From the NCBI RefSeq assembly GCF_900115495.1, contig NZ_FOWR01000013.1:62001-126000 (forward strand): 64,000 nt of DNA, read 5' to 3'. Position 1 is the stretch's first letter, and the number at the start of each line of letters is the position of its first letter. The position numbers and the translations under genes are program-made. Shown piece by piece: positions 7,825 through 15,471 of this stretch. This DNA is from Enterovibrio norvegicus DSM 15893 (lineage in GTDB: Bacteria; Pseudomonadota; Gammaproteobacteria; Enterobacterales; Vibrionaceae). Under the pieces are notes generated by a model, which was given only the letters and a program-made list of their open reading frames with translations, did not search any database and was not told the origin of the DNA.

Positions 7825-7870
7825 GACCACTTAAATGCGACACTCCCTATTGCGACTACCTAAATGCGAC
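7825..7870 (+). repeat. 17-bp direct repeats, candidate res/recombinase binding sites
   Basis: GACCACTTAAATGCGAC (7825-7841) and GACTACCTAAATGCGAC (7854-7870) differ at two positions and are spaced 29 bp start to start. They sit just before the serine recombinase start, where resolvases keep their res subsites. The assignment is positional. Confidence 0.45.
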
Positions 7871-7896
7871 GTTGGCTACTTTCAGCGAGACAAACC

Positions 7897-8514
7897 ATGT
7901 TTATTCGCGCCTACCTCCGCGCTTCCACCGATGAACAAAATGCAGACCGCTCCAAAACCACCCTTGAGCAATTCATCAGTGAACATAGCCAACGCATTGC
8001 CAGTTACTACACCGAAAGCATCAGCGGGACTCAACTTGAGCGCCCAGAGCTAAATCGCCTGCTGACCGACACACAGGCAAACGACATACTGCTCGTTGAA
8101 CAAATCGACCGCCTGACCCGCCTTAACGACCACGACTGGAAACAGCTTAAGCGCATGATTGAGGAAAAAGGCATACGCATTGTCAGCATGGACGTACCAA
8201 CCAGCTGGCAGGCACTCGACAACAACGCCCTCACCCACAATGACCCCATCATCAAAGCCGTGCTCGATGCTATCAACAACATGCTGATAGAGCTAATGGC
8301 CGCCATGGCCAGAAAGGATTACGAAACAAGAAGAGAACGCCAACGCCAGGGCATAGAAACCGCCAAGGCCAATGGTAAGTACAAAGGTAAGCAAGCTGAC
8401 ACCGAACGGCACCAGAAAGTAAAAAGCTTCAGGGAGAAAGGTCTCAGCCTAAGAGAAATTGCAGAAGCGACCGACTATAGCCGATCGCAGGTTTGTAGGA
8501 TTTTGGCTAACTGA
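7897..8514 (+). CDS. serine recombinase, resolvase/invertase family
   Basis: A 205-residue small serine recombinase. The N-terminal catalytic domain starts MFIRAYLRASTDEQ, with the nucleophilic Ser at residue 10 (YLRAS in place of the usual YxRVS). DILLVEQIDRLTR is the conserved strand-helix with the catalytic Arg residues. MAAMARKDYETRRERQRQGI is the start of the E helix. The last 40 residues (GLSLREIAEATDYSRSQVCRIL) form the C-terminal HTH that binds the recombination site. Length fits the family (180-210). The frame is open to 7864, but the ATG at 7897 gives the normal N-terminus. With the repeats upstream it forms a site-specific recombination module. Related debris at 3794-4051 shows that another copy once lay nearby. 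Confidence 0.88.
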   Translation: MFIRAYLRASTDEQNADRSKTTLEQFISEHSQRIASYYTESISGTQLERPELNRLLTDTQANDILLVEQIDRLTRLNDHDWKQLKRMIEEKGIRIVSMDVPTSWQALDNNALTHNDPIIKAVLDAINNMLIELMAAMARKDYETRRERQRQGIETAKANGKYKGKQADTERHQKVKSFREKGLSLREIAEATDYSRSQVCRILAN

Positions 8515-8556
8515 TTAATGGACAAAAGCTTGTCAGCTAAATGACTAAATTAGAAT

Positions 8557-8610
8557 ATAACGGATTAATTGGAGTATGGAAAAGTTATCCGACAGCAGCG
8601 CCTTGTTAGC
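8557..8610 (-). other. weak attC-like site after the third cassette gene
   Basis: On the minus strand GCTAACAAGGCG (from 8610) and ATCCGTTAT (to 8557) form the outer ends. CGGATAA and TTAATCCG pair inside. The core boxes do not fully match the RYYYAAC/GTTRRRY consensus. The stop codon of the gene at 8606 lies inside the site, as is usual in cassettes. Confidence 0.35.
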
Positions 8611-8992
8611 TGCTGTGCGCATCCAGACGATCAATGGTAAATGCAATGCTTTCTCCTACCACTTTTCGATCACTAGTATCGATTGGTGCTGATAGATGTG
8701 TAATACCCACATCAACTATTACCTCAGGATCTATGCCTGTCACGACACCATATGCCCGATAGCGCCAGCCCGATTGATGCTCTAGCTCTTTCTTGGCTTC
8801 GGGGTTACCTGAAAACATTGACTCCCATTCTTCGTCTTCATAGTGGAGGCCGACTGATAAACAGATATCGATATTATCTCCAGCTTGATATCTATCGCCC
8901 CCAAATTCGTCCATTGCAACAACCTTGACACCATCTACTTCGATGGTTGCCTCAAGATAATCGCCTTCCGTTTTTTTGAAAATTGCTCTCAT
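8606..8992 (-). CDS. orphan integron-cassette protein, 128 aa
   Basis: I do not recognise a named family. The protein is acidic, has no signal peptide or membrane segment, and alternates short strands with DE-rich turns (MRAIFKKTEGDYLEATIEVD; WRYRAYGVVTGIDPEVIVD; DVGITHLSAP), which suggests a small beta-barrel or OB-like fold. It reads as one gene per cassette: own start, stop inside an attC-like sequence, same orientation as its two neighbours. Proteins of this kind are frequent in Vibrio and environmental cassettes. Expression would depend on a cassette-borne promoter or on read-through, since no integrase promoter is in view. Confidence 0.7.
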   Translation of the reverse strand: MRAIFKKTEGDYLEATIEVDGVKVVAMDEFGGDRYQAGDNIDICLSVGLHYEDEEWESMFSGNPEAKKELEHQSGWRYRAYGVVTGIDPEVIVDVGITHLSAPIDTSDRKVVGESIAFTIDRLDAHSS

Positions 8993-9004
8993 AGTTTCCC
9001 AACA

Positions 9005-9031
9005 GATAACGCCTGCTACCGCTTGTTAAGC
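9005..9031 (-). other. short attC-like remnant between cassettes
   Basis: Minus strand: GCTTAACAAGCGG to GGCGTTATC, i.e. TAACAAGC and GGCGTTA ends around a short spacer. This resembles the extremities of Vibrio-type attC sites with most of the central arm missing. It lies exactly in the gap between the genes at 8606-8992 and 9047-9271. Confidence 0.35.
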
Positions 9032-9046
9032 ATATTTTTAAGTTCG

Positions 9047-9271
9047 CTACTCACAATACGGCCTCTTATCAATTTCGGGATAATCTGACGTATACTCACC
9101 CCAACCTCTAAATTGATAATACTTTGTCATAGCTTCGAAATGTGAGTTGGCCTCACATTCCCATATTAGTTTTGAATCAGGCTCAATTAATGATCGAGCA
9201 TCGTCACCGTCTGGACCTGCCAGGCAAAACGTATCTAATTCTTGTTCGTTGGACCAAAGTTCGTGCTTCAT
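9047..9271 (-). CDS. small orphan integron-cassette protein, 74 aa
   Basis: A 74-residue acidic protein (WSNEQELDTFCLAGPDGDDA; LIEPDSKLIWECEANSHFEA; YYQFRGWGEYTSDYP). It is not a named family to me, but the layout resembles short cassette proteins seen in integron arrays. Aromatic and acidic residues dominate, and there is no membrane segment. The start ATG at 9271 lies 12 bases from the end of the consensus attC (9283), which leaves little room for a ribosome site (AGAAG is the only candidate). Confidence 0.65.
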   Translation of the reverse strand: MKHELWSNEQELDTFCLAGPDGDDARSLIEPDSKLIWECEANSHFEAMTKYYQFRGWGEYTSDYPEIDKRPYCE

Positions 9272-9282
9272 ATTCTTCTAGC

Positions 9283-9332
9283 GCCTAACGCCAGCCATCA
9301 ACAGCGAGCTATGTTTGATGACCCTGTTAGGC
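9283..9332 (-). other. integron attC recombination site (consensus cores)
   Basis: Read on the minus strand, the site starts GCCTAAC (9332-9326, fits RYYYAAC) and ends GTTAGGC (9289-9283, fits GTTRRRY). Between them GTCATCAAACA pairs imperfectly with TGTTGATGGC. A 50-bp, imperfectly palindromic site with both core boxes matches the definition of attC. It carries the stop codon of the upstream cassette gene (9298). No integrase gene or attI is visible, so the group would be classed as a cluster of attC sites lacking an integrase. Confidence 0.8.
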
Positions 9333-9747
9333 AATATCTTCTGTGCCATACTCGCTCCGGTTTTTGACCTAGCTGCCATTCAATATAATCTTCAGGTGGA
9401 CGATCAATATCAATTACGTGCTCATGAGAAAATGGAATTTCTACACCGAAGCATAGGTAAATATCGTCTCGACCTGCCTCAATACAGACAGGCTGAAAAT
9501 CAAGAATACCAATGTATTTGTTACCTACAATCTCGGATACAATCAAGTAACCTCGCTCACCTTCGATGAAGATCTTTCCGTCCTCGTCTTCGCACTCTAT
9601 TTCCAATATTACTTTCGCCGCATCACCAACTTGTAGCGAGGTTCGTCGTTCAAGTTCTGGAATCCAAAATGTCTCCGGGTTCTCTCTATGAGACTCTTCG
9701 CCATTTCTCAATTGCCAATAATCTTCTTCAAAATTGGCTAATTCCAT
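9298..9747 (-). CDS. orphan integron-cassette protein, 149 aa
   Basis: A soluble acidic protein whose last ten codons run into the attC site, a common trait of cassette genes. Visible segments are FWIPELERRTSLQVGDAAKV, ECEDEDGKIFIEGERGYLIV, and a conserved-looking end, HVIDIDRPPEDYIEWQLGQK. Proteins with this end are, from memory, common in Vibrio and environmental cassettes, but no function is assigned. AAGGAGGTTTC precedes the ATG at 9747, a strong ribosome site. An immunity-like or phage-defence role would be a guess. Confidence 0.7.
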   Translation of the reverse strand: MELANFEEDYWQLRNGEESHRENPETFWIPELERRTSLQVGDAAKVILEIECEDEDGKIFIEGERGYLIVSEIVGNKYIGILDFQPVCIEAGRDDIYLCFGVEIPFSHEHVIDIDRPPEDYIEWQLGQKPERVWHRRYCLTGSSNIARC

Positions 9748-10510
9748 GAAACCTCCTTGATGCGTAACATTATTAATAACAGGCAGTCTCGTTTTTCTAC
9801 CTGCTCGTTTTTCGATTAATTTATCATAAGCAACTAAAAATTAAAGAAAATATATCGAGATTTATACTCTACCCTCATATAAAAAATGCATTGTTATCAC
9901 TTTTTAACAATGCGTGTTATCCAAGCTGTAACCCACTCCAAAAAACACTGAAATACAATAACTTAAAAAAGCCAACCATCGGTAAAGAGAGAGCAAACAT
10001 TCAATAAAACATGCCACTTTCCATACTCAAACGATATTAAAACTTAATAAACCGCGAACTGTGTAGATATACAGAAAAGAAAGTAAAGATGGTAAGTAAA
10101 TTATCCATGAACTTGATATTAGGTTTTGTAGGGGAAATGCACACCCCTAAAATGTGTAGAGTATTTAATCTAAGTAACTTTGGGGCATAAACAAGCTAGA
10201 TTCTAACCCTTATCGATCGCCCCACTACGCATTATACCCATAGTGTTAAATCCAAAACGTCTAATGCTTAACCTGTTTTTTAACCCATTCGCCTCCCCTC
10301 CTTGCCCCCAATTGCTCAATCCCTCACCAGCACACTAAAAAAGGAAACGGATTCCGCATTTACCCTAAGAAAAACAACGAAAAACGTTGCATTTTTCGGC
10401 ACTGAGAATAGCATCCTGACATTGATTATTTGCTGGGTTTTCGCAACGTTTTTGCCTTGAAGATTGCGACTACCCAAGCCTCCTATTCCTATAAGAAGTA
10501 TCCAACTCCG
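9748..10510. other. 763-bp AT-rich intergenic region with one hairpin
   Basis: No gene is seen. GCATTGTTA (9888-9896) and TAACAATGC (9905-9913) form a 9-bp stem. The stretch probably covers the promoter side of the cassette array and, at its right end, the promoter of mltC. In-frame codons upstream of the mltC start (10430-10510) do not look like protein. Confidence 0.5.
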
Positions 10511-11629
10511 ATGACAAGAAAAGCGCTCGTTTTGCTTTCAGCAGTCCTTTTGTCTGCTTGTTCGTCCGCGCCGGAAACACCACCGTGCGATTGCTCAACG
10601 CCTCAGCCTCCGATCACCACCACCACCTCGCCAGACAAAGACCAAAAAGCGATTGCAGCGCTGTTTGCGTATTTGGCGAAAGAAGCCAAGAAAGAATGGG
10701 GCGAAGATGAGTATGTGGAATCGGGCAAGCACCGTTATGTGAAATACCTTGATGGGTATGCGACACGCGCGCACATCGATTTTGATGCTGGTAAAATTTA
10801 TGTGTCCACCATCTCCCAGCATCAGCCAAAAGAGAAACTGCAAAAGGCCATTGTTCAGACCTTATTGATGCCTGCTGATGCGAAATACGACGACTTGTTC
10901 AGCGACAAAAATATCGCCCTAAAAGGCAAGCCTTTCTTCCTTGGGCAAGTGGTCGATCAAGACGGTAAAGCGATTGAATGGGAATGGCGCGCGAACCGTT
11001 TTGCCGACCATTTGATTGATAACAAGCTGCAATCTAAATCCATCAAGAAAGGCACGGCGTATTACGTGCAAATCGACATGGTGAAAGACCACCTTGAGCA
11101 GCGTGAATACCAATACGCGCACATCGTGCGTGATGCCGCAAAACGCTACAACATTCCTGAAGATCTGATTTACGCGGTGATCAAAACCGAAAGCAGCTTT
11201 AACCCTTATGCGGTAAGCCATGCCGGTGCGTATGGATTGATGCAGGTGATTCCTAAAACGGCGGGTGCCGATGTGTTTAATCTGGTGAAGAAGAAACCGG
11301 GGATCCCGACCAAGGAGTACCTGTTTGATCCTGCGAACAACATCGACACAGGCGCGGCATATTTACACATTCTGAAAACCCGTTACCTGCGCGAAGTGAC
11401 CAACCCATCGTCTCGCCATTTCAGCATGATTTCAGCGTATAACGGTGGCACGGGCGGTGTATTGGCCACCTTCCACACCGATCGCAAACGCGCAATGGTG
11501 GAGCTAAACCGCAAATCACCGAAACAAGTGTACGACGCGCTGACCACCCAGCACCCGAAAGGGGAAGCACGCCGCTACTTGCAGAAAGTGCTCTACTTCC
11601 AGAAAGATTTTAAAGAAGGGAAGATTTAA
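10511..11629 (+). CDS. mltC: membrane-bound lytic murein transglycosylase C
   Basis: A 372-residue lipoprotein, close to E. coli MltC (359). It cleaves the MurNAc-GlcNAc bond of peptidoglycan to give 1,6-anhydroMurNAc products and acts from the inner face of the outer membrane. The start at 10511 gives a short lipoprotein signal with lipobox LSAC (Cys17); the frame open to 10430 would bury this. Residues about 50-190 form the MltC-specific N-terminal domain. The GH23 lysozyme-like domain follows, with the catalytic Glu at about 227 (KTESSFNPYAVSHAGAYGLMQV) and the later NIDTGAAYLHIL and ISAYNGGTGG motifs. All family hallmarks are intact. It is followed by a strong terminator and by a convergent kinase gene. 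Confidence 0.92.
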   Translation: MTRKALVLLSAVLLSACSSAPETPPCDCSTPQPPITTTTSPDKDQKAIAALFAYLAKEAKKEWGEDEYVESGKHRYVKYLDGYATRAHIDFDAGKIYVSTISQHQPKEKLQKAIVQTLLMPADAKYDDLFSDKNIALKGKPFFLGQVVDQDGKAIEWEWRANRFADHLIDNKLQSKSIKKGTAYYVQIDMVKDHLEQREYQYAHIVRDAAKRYNIPEDLIYAVIKTESSFNPYAVSHAGAYGLMQVIPKTAGADVFNLVKKKPGIPTKEYLFDPANNIDTGAAYLHILKTRYLREVTNPSSRHFSMISAYNGGTGGVLATFHTDRKRAMVELNRKSPKQVYDALTTQHPKGEARRYLQKVLYFQKDFKEGKI

Positions 11630-11632
11630 ACG

Positions 11633-11663
11633 AAAACGCCCCAACCTTGGTTGGGGCGTTTTT
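11633..11663 (+). terminator. bidirectional rho-independent terminator
   Basis: AAAACGCCCCAACC and GGTTGGGGCGTTTT form a long GC-rich stem flanked by A and T runs. It lies between the convergent mltC and histidine kinase genes and can serve both. Confidence 0.9.
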
Positions 11664-11681
11664 CTGTGTTTACTGCTGAAC

Positions 11682-12887
11682 CTACGCCGCTGGCATGGAC
11701 ACGGTCACCCCTAAACCAGGTTGGCTGTCGTGTAAGCGAATGGTCCCATGGTGCAGCCCTGCAACAGCTTTTGCTAAAGAGAGCCCTAGCCCTAAGCCGC
11801 CATCAGTACGGCTTTTGTCTACGCGGTATAAGCGCTCAAACACACGCTCCATTTCACTGTCTGGAATGCCTGGGCCGTTGTCTTCCACGCGCAGCCACAC
11901 GTCGTTATTTTCGGTATCCAAACCACAGCTTAATCTGATTTTGCTGCCCGCTGGGCAATACCTCAGTGCGTTTTCAATCAAGTTAGCCACTTGTTGAATC
12001 AGCAACTCTCGGTCGCCCTGAATCATCAAAGGTTGCGACGGTTTTTTTACCACCAATTGCATCTCGGCATCTTCGGCAACATCGACATAAATCTCTGCCA
12101 CAGTATCGACGATTTGCGTCAGATCAGTGTCAGTGAATCGGCTGCGTCTTGCGCCAGACTCAATCTGAGTGATGCGCAGCAAGGCATCAAAAATAGACGC
12201 TAACCGTTGCGAGTCCACCAGCGCTTGATCAAGCTCAGCAATTTGGTTTTCGTCCATGCCGTTTTCTGAATCGTCTACGTCTTGACGAAGCGTCAGCAGG
12301 TTATGACGAAGGCGGGTAATGGGGGTTTTCAGTTCATGAGCGATGTTGGCGGAAATGTCGCTCATGGCTGCCACAGACCCTTCAAGGCGAGACAGCATTT
12401 CATCGACAGACACGGAAATACGCGCCAAATCGTTATAAGTGTGGATTTCACCGGTTCGAGCAGAAAGATCCCCTTCCGCCGCGGCACTTAACACCTGCTC
12501 AATACGGGAAATACGCTGCTGGCTCAAACGGCTCATGCCGATAACGATTGCAGTGGTGAAAATGGAAACAAGGACCCCGGCCAGAATAAAACCCGACGTG
12601 AGTACGGCAAGAATCTCATCATCTTCGATGGGATCTTCATCGATATCATGTTCAACACCAATCGCGAGTTGCTTGGACTCTTTGACGATTTCTTGGTTCT
12701 GCTTACTCAGTTCGTAATCAACGTAAAGAATGGTCACGGTCGCCATTAAGACAAGACTAAACACAGACACAAGGCCAAACATGATGCCCTGTTGAATGGC
12801 AGAGCTTTTCAATTTGGTGGGAAGATGATTCAGCATGCGATGCAGCGAGAAATTGCGCAGCCATACATCTCTCAACATTTGCTTCAT
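11682..12887 (-). CDS. two-component sensor histidine kinase
   Basis: A 401-residue inner-membrane kinase. There are two membrane segments (about 34-55 and 92-117) around a short periplasmic loop rich in Asp and Glu (HDIDEDPIEDDE). A HAMP linker follows, then the H box NIAHELKTPITRLRHN with phospho-acceptor His184, the N box NLIENALRY, and glycine boxes DNGPGIP and GLGLGLSLAKAV. The acidic periplasmic loop is very short, so the input may be a cation, a cationic peptide or a membrane partner; this is inferred. Its ATG overlaps the stop of the response regulator by four bases (ATGA), indicating translational coupling. The nearest named relatives are QseC/CarS-type kinases, but I do not assign a symbol. 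Confidence 0.9.
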   Translation of the reverse strand: MKQMLRDVWLRNFSLHRMLNHLPTKLKSSAIQQGIMFGLVSVFSLVLMATVTILYVDYELSKQNQEIVKESKQLAIGVEHDIDEDPIEDDEILAVLTSGFILAGVLVSIFTTAIVIGMSRLSQQRISRIEQVLSAAAEGDLSARTGEIHTYNDLARISVSVDEMLSRLEGSVAAMSDISANIAHELKTPITRLRHNLLTLRQDVDDSENGMDENQIAELDQALVDSQRLASIFDALLRITQIESGARRSRFTDTDLTQIVDTVAEIYVDVAEDAEMQLVVKKPSQPLMIQGDRELLIQQVANLIENALRYCPAGSKIRLSCGLDTENNDVWLRVEDNGPGIPDSEMERVFERLYRVDKSRTDGGLGLGLSLAKAVAGLHHGTIRLHDSQPGLGVTVSMPAA

Positions 12888-13582
12888 TTCGCGCCCTCAC
12901 TGGAGCGGTGCTCAAGTTTGTAGCCTGCACCACGAACAGTTTGGATCAGGGAATCGCCGAACGGCTTTTCTACCTTGTTTCGAAGGCGGCTGATGTGCGT
13001 TTCTACCACGCTGGTTTGGGGATCGAAATGAATGTCCCACACATGCTCAAGCAACATAGTACGTGTAATCACACGGCCAGGGTGACGCAAAAAGAGCTCA
13101 AGAATACGAAATTCCTTGGGCTGTAAATCGAGGAGTTGCCCTTGTCGTGTTGCTGTGTGCTCAAACAAATTCAACACCAAATCGCCAAACGACAATTCCG
13201 GTTTCGTTTCGGTGGAGGTCAGCACAGCGCGGCGAGAAAGCGCCGTCACGCGGGCAATCAATTCAGAGAATGCAAAGGGCTTGGTAAGATAGTCATCGCC
13301 CCCCGCTTCTAACCCTTCCACGCGATCATCGACACCGCCGAGGGAGGTAAGAAACAAAATAGGTGTACCAATTTGCGCGGCTCTTAGCGCCTTCACTAAC
13401 GACAAGCCATCAAGGCCAGGCAGCATGCGATCAACGATCGCCACATCAAATTGTTCCGTCATGCAAAGTGTCAACGCGTACTTGCCGTCGTCGGCAATCT
13501 CGACCTGATGGCCCGCTTCTCGCAGGCCTTTTTCCACAAAACTGCTCAGACTGACATCGTCTTCAACCAGTAACACGCGCAT
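12884..13582 (-). CDS. OmpR-family response regulator
   Basis: A 232-residue regulator. The receiver domain has the acidic pocket EDD (residues 7-9), phospho-acceptor Asp51 (VDRMLPGLDG) and Lys101. The C-terminal winged helix has the usual LQPKEFRILELFLRHPGRVITR and VETHISRLRNKV segments. Cognate partner of the kinase it overlaps. The group PepSY protein - small membrane protein - regulator - kinase, all on the minus strand with short gaps, looks like one operon. Confidence 0.92.
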   Translation of the reverse strand: MRVLLVEDDVSLSSFVEKGLREAGHQVEIADDGKYALTLCMTEQFDVAIVDRMLPGLDGLSLVKALRAAQIGTPILFLTSLGGVDDRVEGLEAGGDDYLTKPFAFSELIARVTALSRRAVLTSTETKPELSFGDLVLNLFEHTATRQGQLLDLQPKEFRILELFLRHPGRVITRTMLLEHVWDIHFDPQTSVVETHISRLRNKVEKPFGDSLIQTVRGAGYKLEHRSSEGAK

Positions 13583-13614
13583 GTCGGTTCTCTCTTCTAG
13601 AAAAACGCTGCGGC

Positions 13615-13881
13615 TTACGCCGCAACAATTGGATCATTTGGTGCGCTTTCGTCAGTCGGGTTCGCGACATCATTTTGCGCGGCTTTGCGCTGTTGCCACT
13701 TCATCATAATAATGGCGGCAATACCTGCAAATAAACATGCACCTAGTGTAACCAGTCCCATCATAAAAAACAGAGAGAAAGCAACAACACCGCCTAAAGC
13801 TTGCAATCCATTTTCACGCACGTTTTTAGATAGGTTTTTTGCACGTTTCCACATATTCGAATACATAGTTGATTCACTCAT
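13615..13881 (-). CDS. small inner-membrane protein in the PepSY/two-component operon
   Basis: An 88-residue protein with a basic N-terminal helix (WKRAKNLSKNVRENG), then about 37 hydrophobic residues that can form two short membrane segments (LGGVVAFSLFFMMGLVTLGA, then AGIAAIIMM), then a basic patch and an acidic tail. The ATG at 13881 follows AAGGAAAA; the frame open to 13920 lacks a better site. It is not a named family to me. Its place between a PepSY protein and a two-component pair suggests a role in the same sensory circuit, possibly as a kinase modulator; this is inference from position. Confidence 0.7.
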   Translation of the reverse strand: MSESTMYSNMWKRAKNLSKNVRENGLQALGGVVAFSLFFMMGLVTLGACLFAGIAAIIMMKWQQRKAAQNDVANPTDESAPNDPIVAA

Positions 13882-13963
13882 GGCATTTTCCTTAGCGGGG
13901 TGTTGGAAATAACACCCCATTTTATTAACTTGAATAGTCAGTCTTTACTCAAATAACCGATGA

Positions 13964-14524
13964 TTACTTCGCCACCGTCATTGCATTAATTTCAGTTTCT
14001 ACCGTGCGACCGTTCGCTGTCACCAGTTTCACTTCATACACGTAGTTGCCGCGGTGTTCGTCAATTTCAACGCTATACGCTTTGCCACTTAGCTCGGCTT
14101 CCGCTTGCTTGACCACGTCTTCTAGCGATTGATATTGGCCGCTATTCAGCCCAGATAACCAGAGCGCATTTTCAAGCTGGTCGTCGCTGTCGTGGTGATC
14201 ATCACCATGCTTGCGGCGGTTATTACTGTTCAAAATCACTTCGCCAGTACTGCTGTTGATCACTGTGTAGTAGGATTCGCCATTTTTACCGGCCAGTTCA
14301 ATCTCATAGAAAGCTTGACCCATTTCGACATCACGCTCGGCTTCCATAGGAATGCCGCCTGTGTTGGTTTTTGCCAACTCAATCGCTTGTAGCAGCGTGA
14401 CAGAATCTTCCGTCATGGATTTTGGCGCGTCGTCATGGGCATAGGCAGTTCCCATCACCATCAAGGCGCTCATACCAAGTAGGGTGGACATTGCAGCAGG
14501 CTTAAACACAGATGACTTTTTCAT
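13964..14524 (-). CDS. secreted protein with two PepSY-like domains
   Basis: A 186-residue periplasmic protein. The Sec signal peptide ends in TAYA near residue 30. Two PepSY-like repeats follow: one around residues 40-100 (LLQAIELAKTNTGG, AFYEIELAGKNGESYYTVINSSTGEVI), the other from about 130 to the end (SLEDVVKQAEAELSGKAYSVEIDEHRGNYVYEVKL). A His/Asp-rich linker (KHGDDHHDSDDQ) separates them and could bind metal. The frame extends to 14755, but only the ATG at 14524 gives a signal peptide, with GAGGAAACC just upstream. PepSY proteins often inhibit or sense for neighbouring enzymes or kinases, and this one heads an apparent operon with a two-component system. Confidence 0.8.
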   Translation of the reverse strand: MKKSSVFKPAAMSTLLGMSALMVMGTAYAHDDAPKSMTEDSVTLLQAIELAKTNTGGIPMEAERDVEMGQAFYEIELAGKNGESYYTVINSSTGEVILNSNNRRKHGDDHHDSDDQLENALWLSGLNSGQYQSLEDVVKQAEAELSGKAYSVEIDEHRGNYVYEVKLVTANGRTVETEINAMTVAK

Positions 14525-14736
14525 GGTGGTTTCCTCGTTATTGGTATTAACCAGACAAGGTGATGTCCCTGTCGATGTGTTCACTTTACTCAAGTCATCT
14601 TGCGAGGAGCTTTCCTGAACTATACATTTTTGTAAGGTTGGCAGCGGTCTGTCATTTTTGAACATTCGTGATAATTTGGTGGCATCACTATCAACAATCT
14701 CGCCTTTGCGAAAAAACCAGTAGCCAAGGAACGCAT

Positions 14737-15390
14737 GTGAACAAACTCGATACAAAAATAGCTACCGAGCATGGTTGGTATCCGTCCGAAGCCAATGACA
14801 TCGCCGTTTTGTATGAAGAAGCGTTTGGTACAAAATTCGCCGTTGCCATTTCAGACAAAACGAAACGCATGGAGATGCTGACAGAGAGCTTTCAACCCGA
14901 CTTTTCGTATGTGGTACGTCGTGACGATCGCATCATTGGTATTGCTGGTTTTCAAACACCAGAAGGGTCGCTAACAGGCGGTATGGATGCCGATGGCTTG
15001 ATTCGTCTTCTAGGAATGCTTCGCGGGTTATGGGCGTGCCTCATTCTCAGCCTGTTTGAACGTAAAGCAAAACCAAAAGAATTGGTGATGGATGGCATCG
15101 CGGTGAATGCGAATTATCGTGGGTTCGGCGCGGGATCCGCTCTGCTTGATGCCATTATTCAGCACGCCGCTGACAAGGGTTTCGACACCGTGCGCCTTGA
15201 TGTGATCGACAGTAATCCACGCGCAAAAAAATTGTATGAGTCCAAAGGGTTCATCGCCACCAAGGTTGAACACTTTGCGTTTCTCAAGCCCATCATCGGT
15301 TTTTCTAGCGCAACAACCATGGTGTTTGAGGTGAAAAACACGCCTCTAAGCACACATTTCTTGAAGCGGCACGTCGTCAAAGATGAATGA
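14737..15390 (+). CDS. GNAT-family N-acetyltransferase
   Basis: A 217-residue acetyltransferase. The central part carries the acetyl-CoA binding signature: VMDGIAVNANYRGFGAGSAL is motif A with the R-G-x-G-x-G/A loop. It is followed by VRLDVIDSNPRAKKLYESKGF, which is motif B. The GTG at 14737 was chosen as start because AAGGAA lies at a suitable distance; the open frame upstream to 14668 overlaps the region ahead of the divergent PepSY operon. The substrate is unknown. It is divergent from the PepSY operon and followed 81 bp later by another acetyltransferase of a different subgroup. Confidence 0.8.
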   Translation: MNKLDTKIATEHGWYPSEANDIAVLYEEAFGTKFAVAISDKTKRMEMLTESFQPDFSYVVRRDDRIIGIAGFQTPEGSLTGGMDADGLIRLLGMLRGLWACLILSLFERKAKPKELVMDGIAVNANYRGFGAGSALLDAIIQHAADKGFDTVRLDVIDSNPRAKKLYESKGFIATKVEHFAFLKPIIGFSSATTMVFEVKNTPLSTHFLKRHVVKDE

Positions 15391-15471
15391 GCCTAGAGGC
15401 GCTCGATCGTCTTATACCGCGTGATTTACAATGTAAAAAGCACGTCTTCAAACGTACAACGGAATCGTCAG

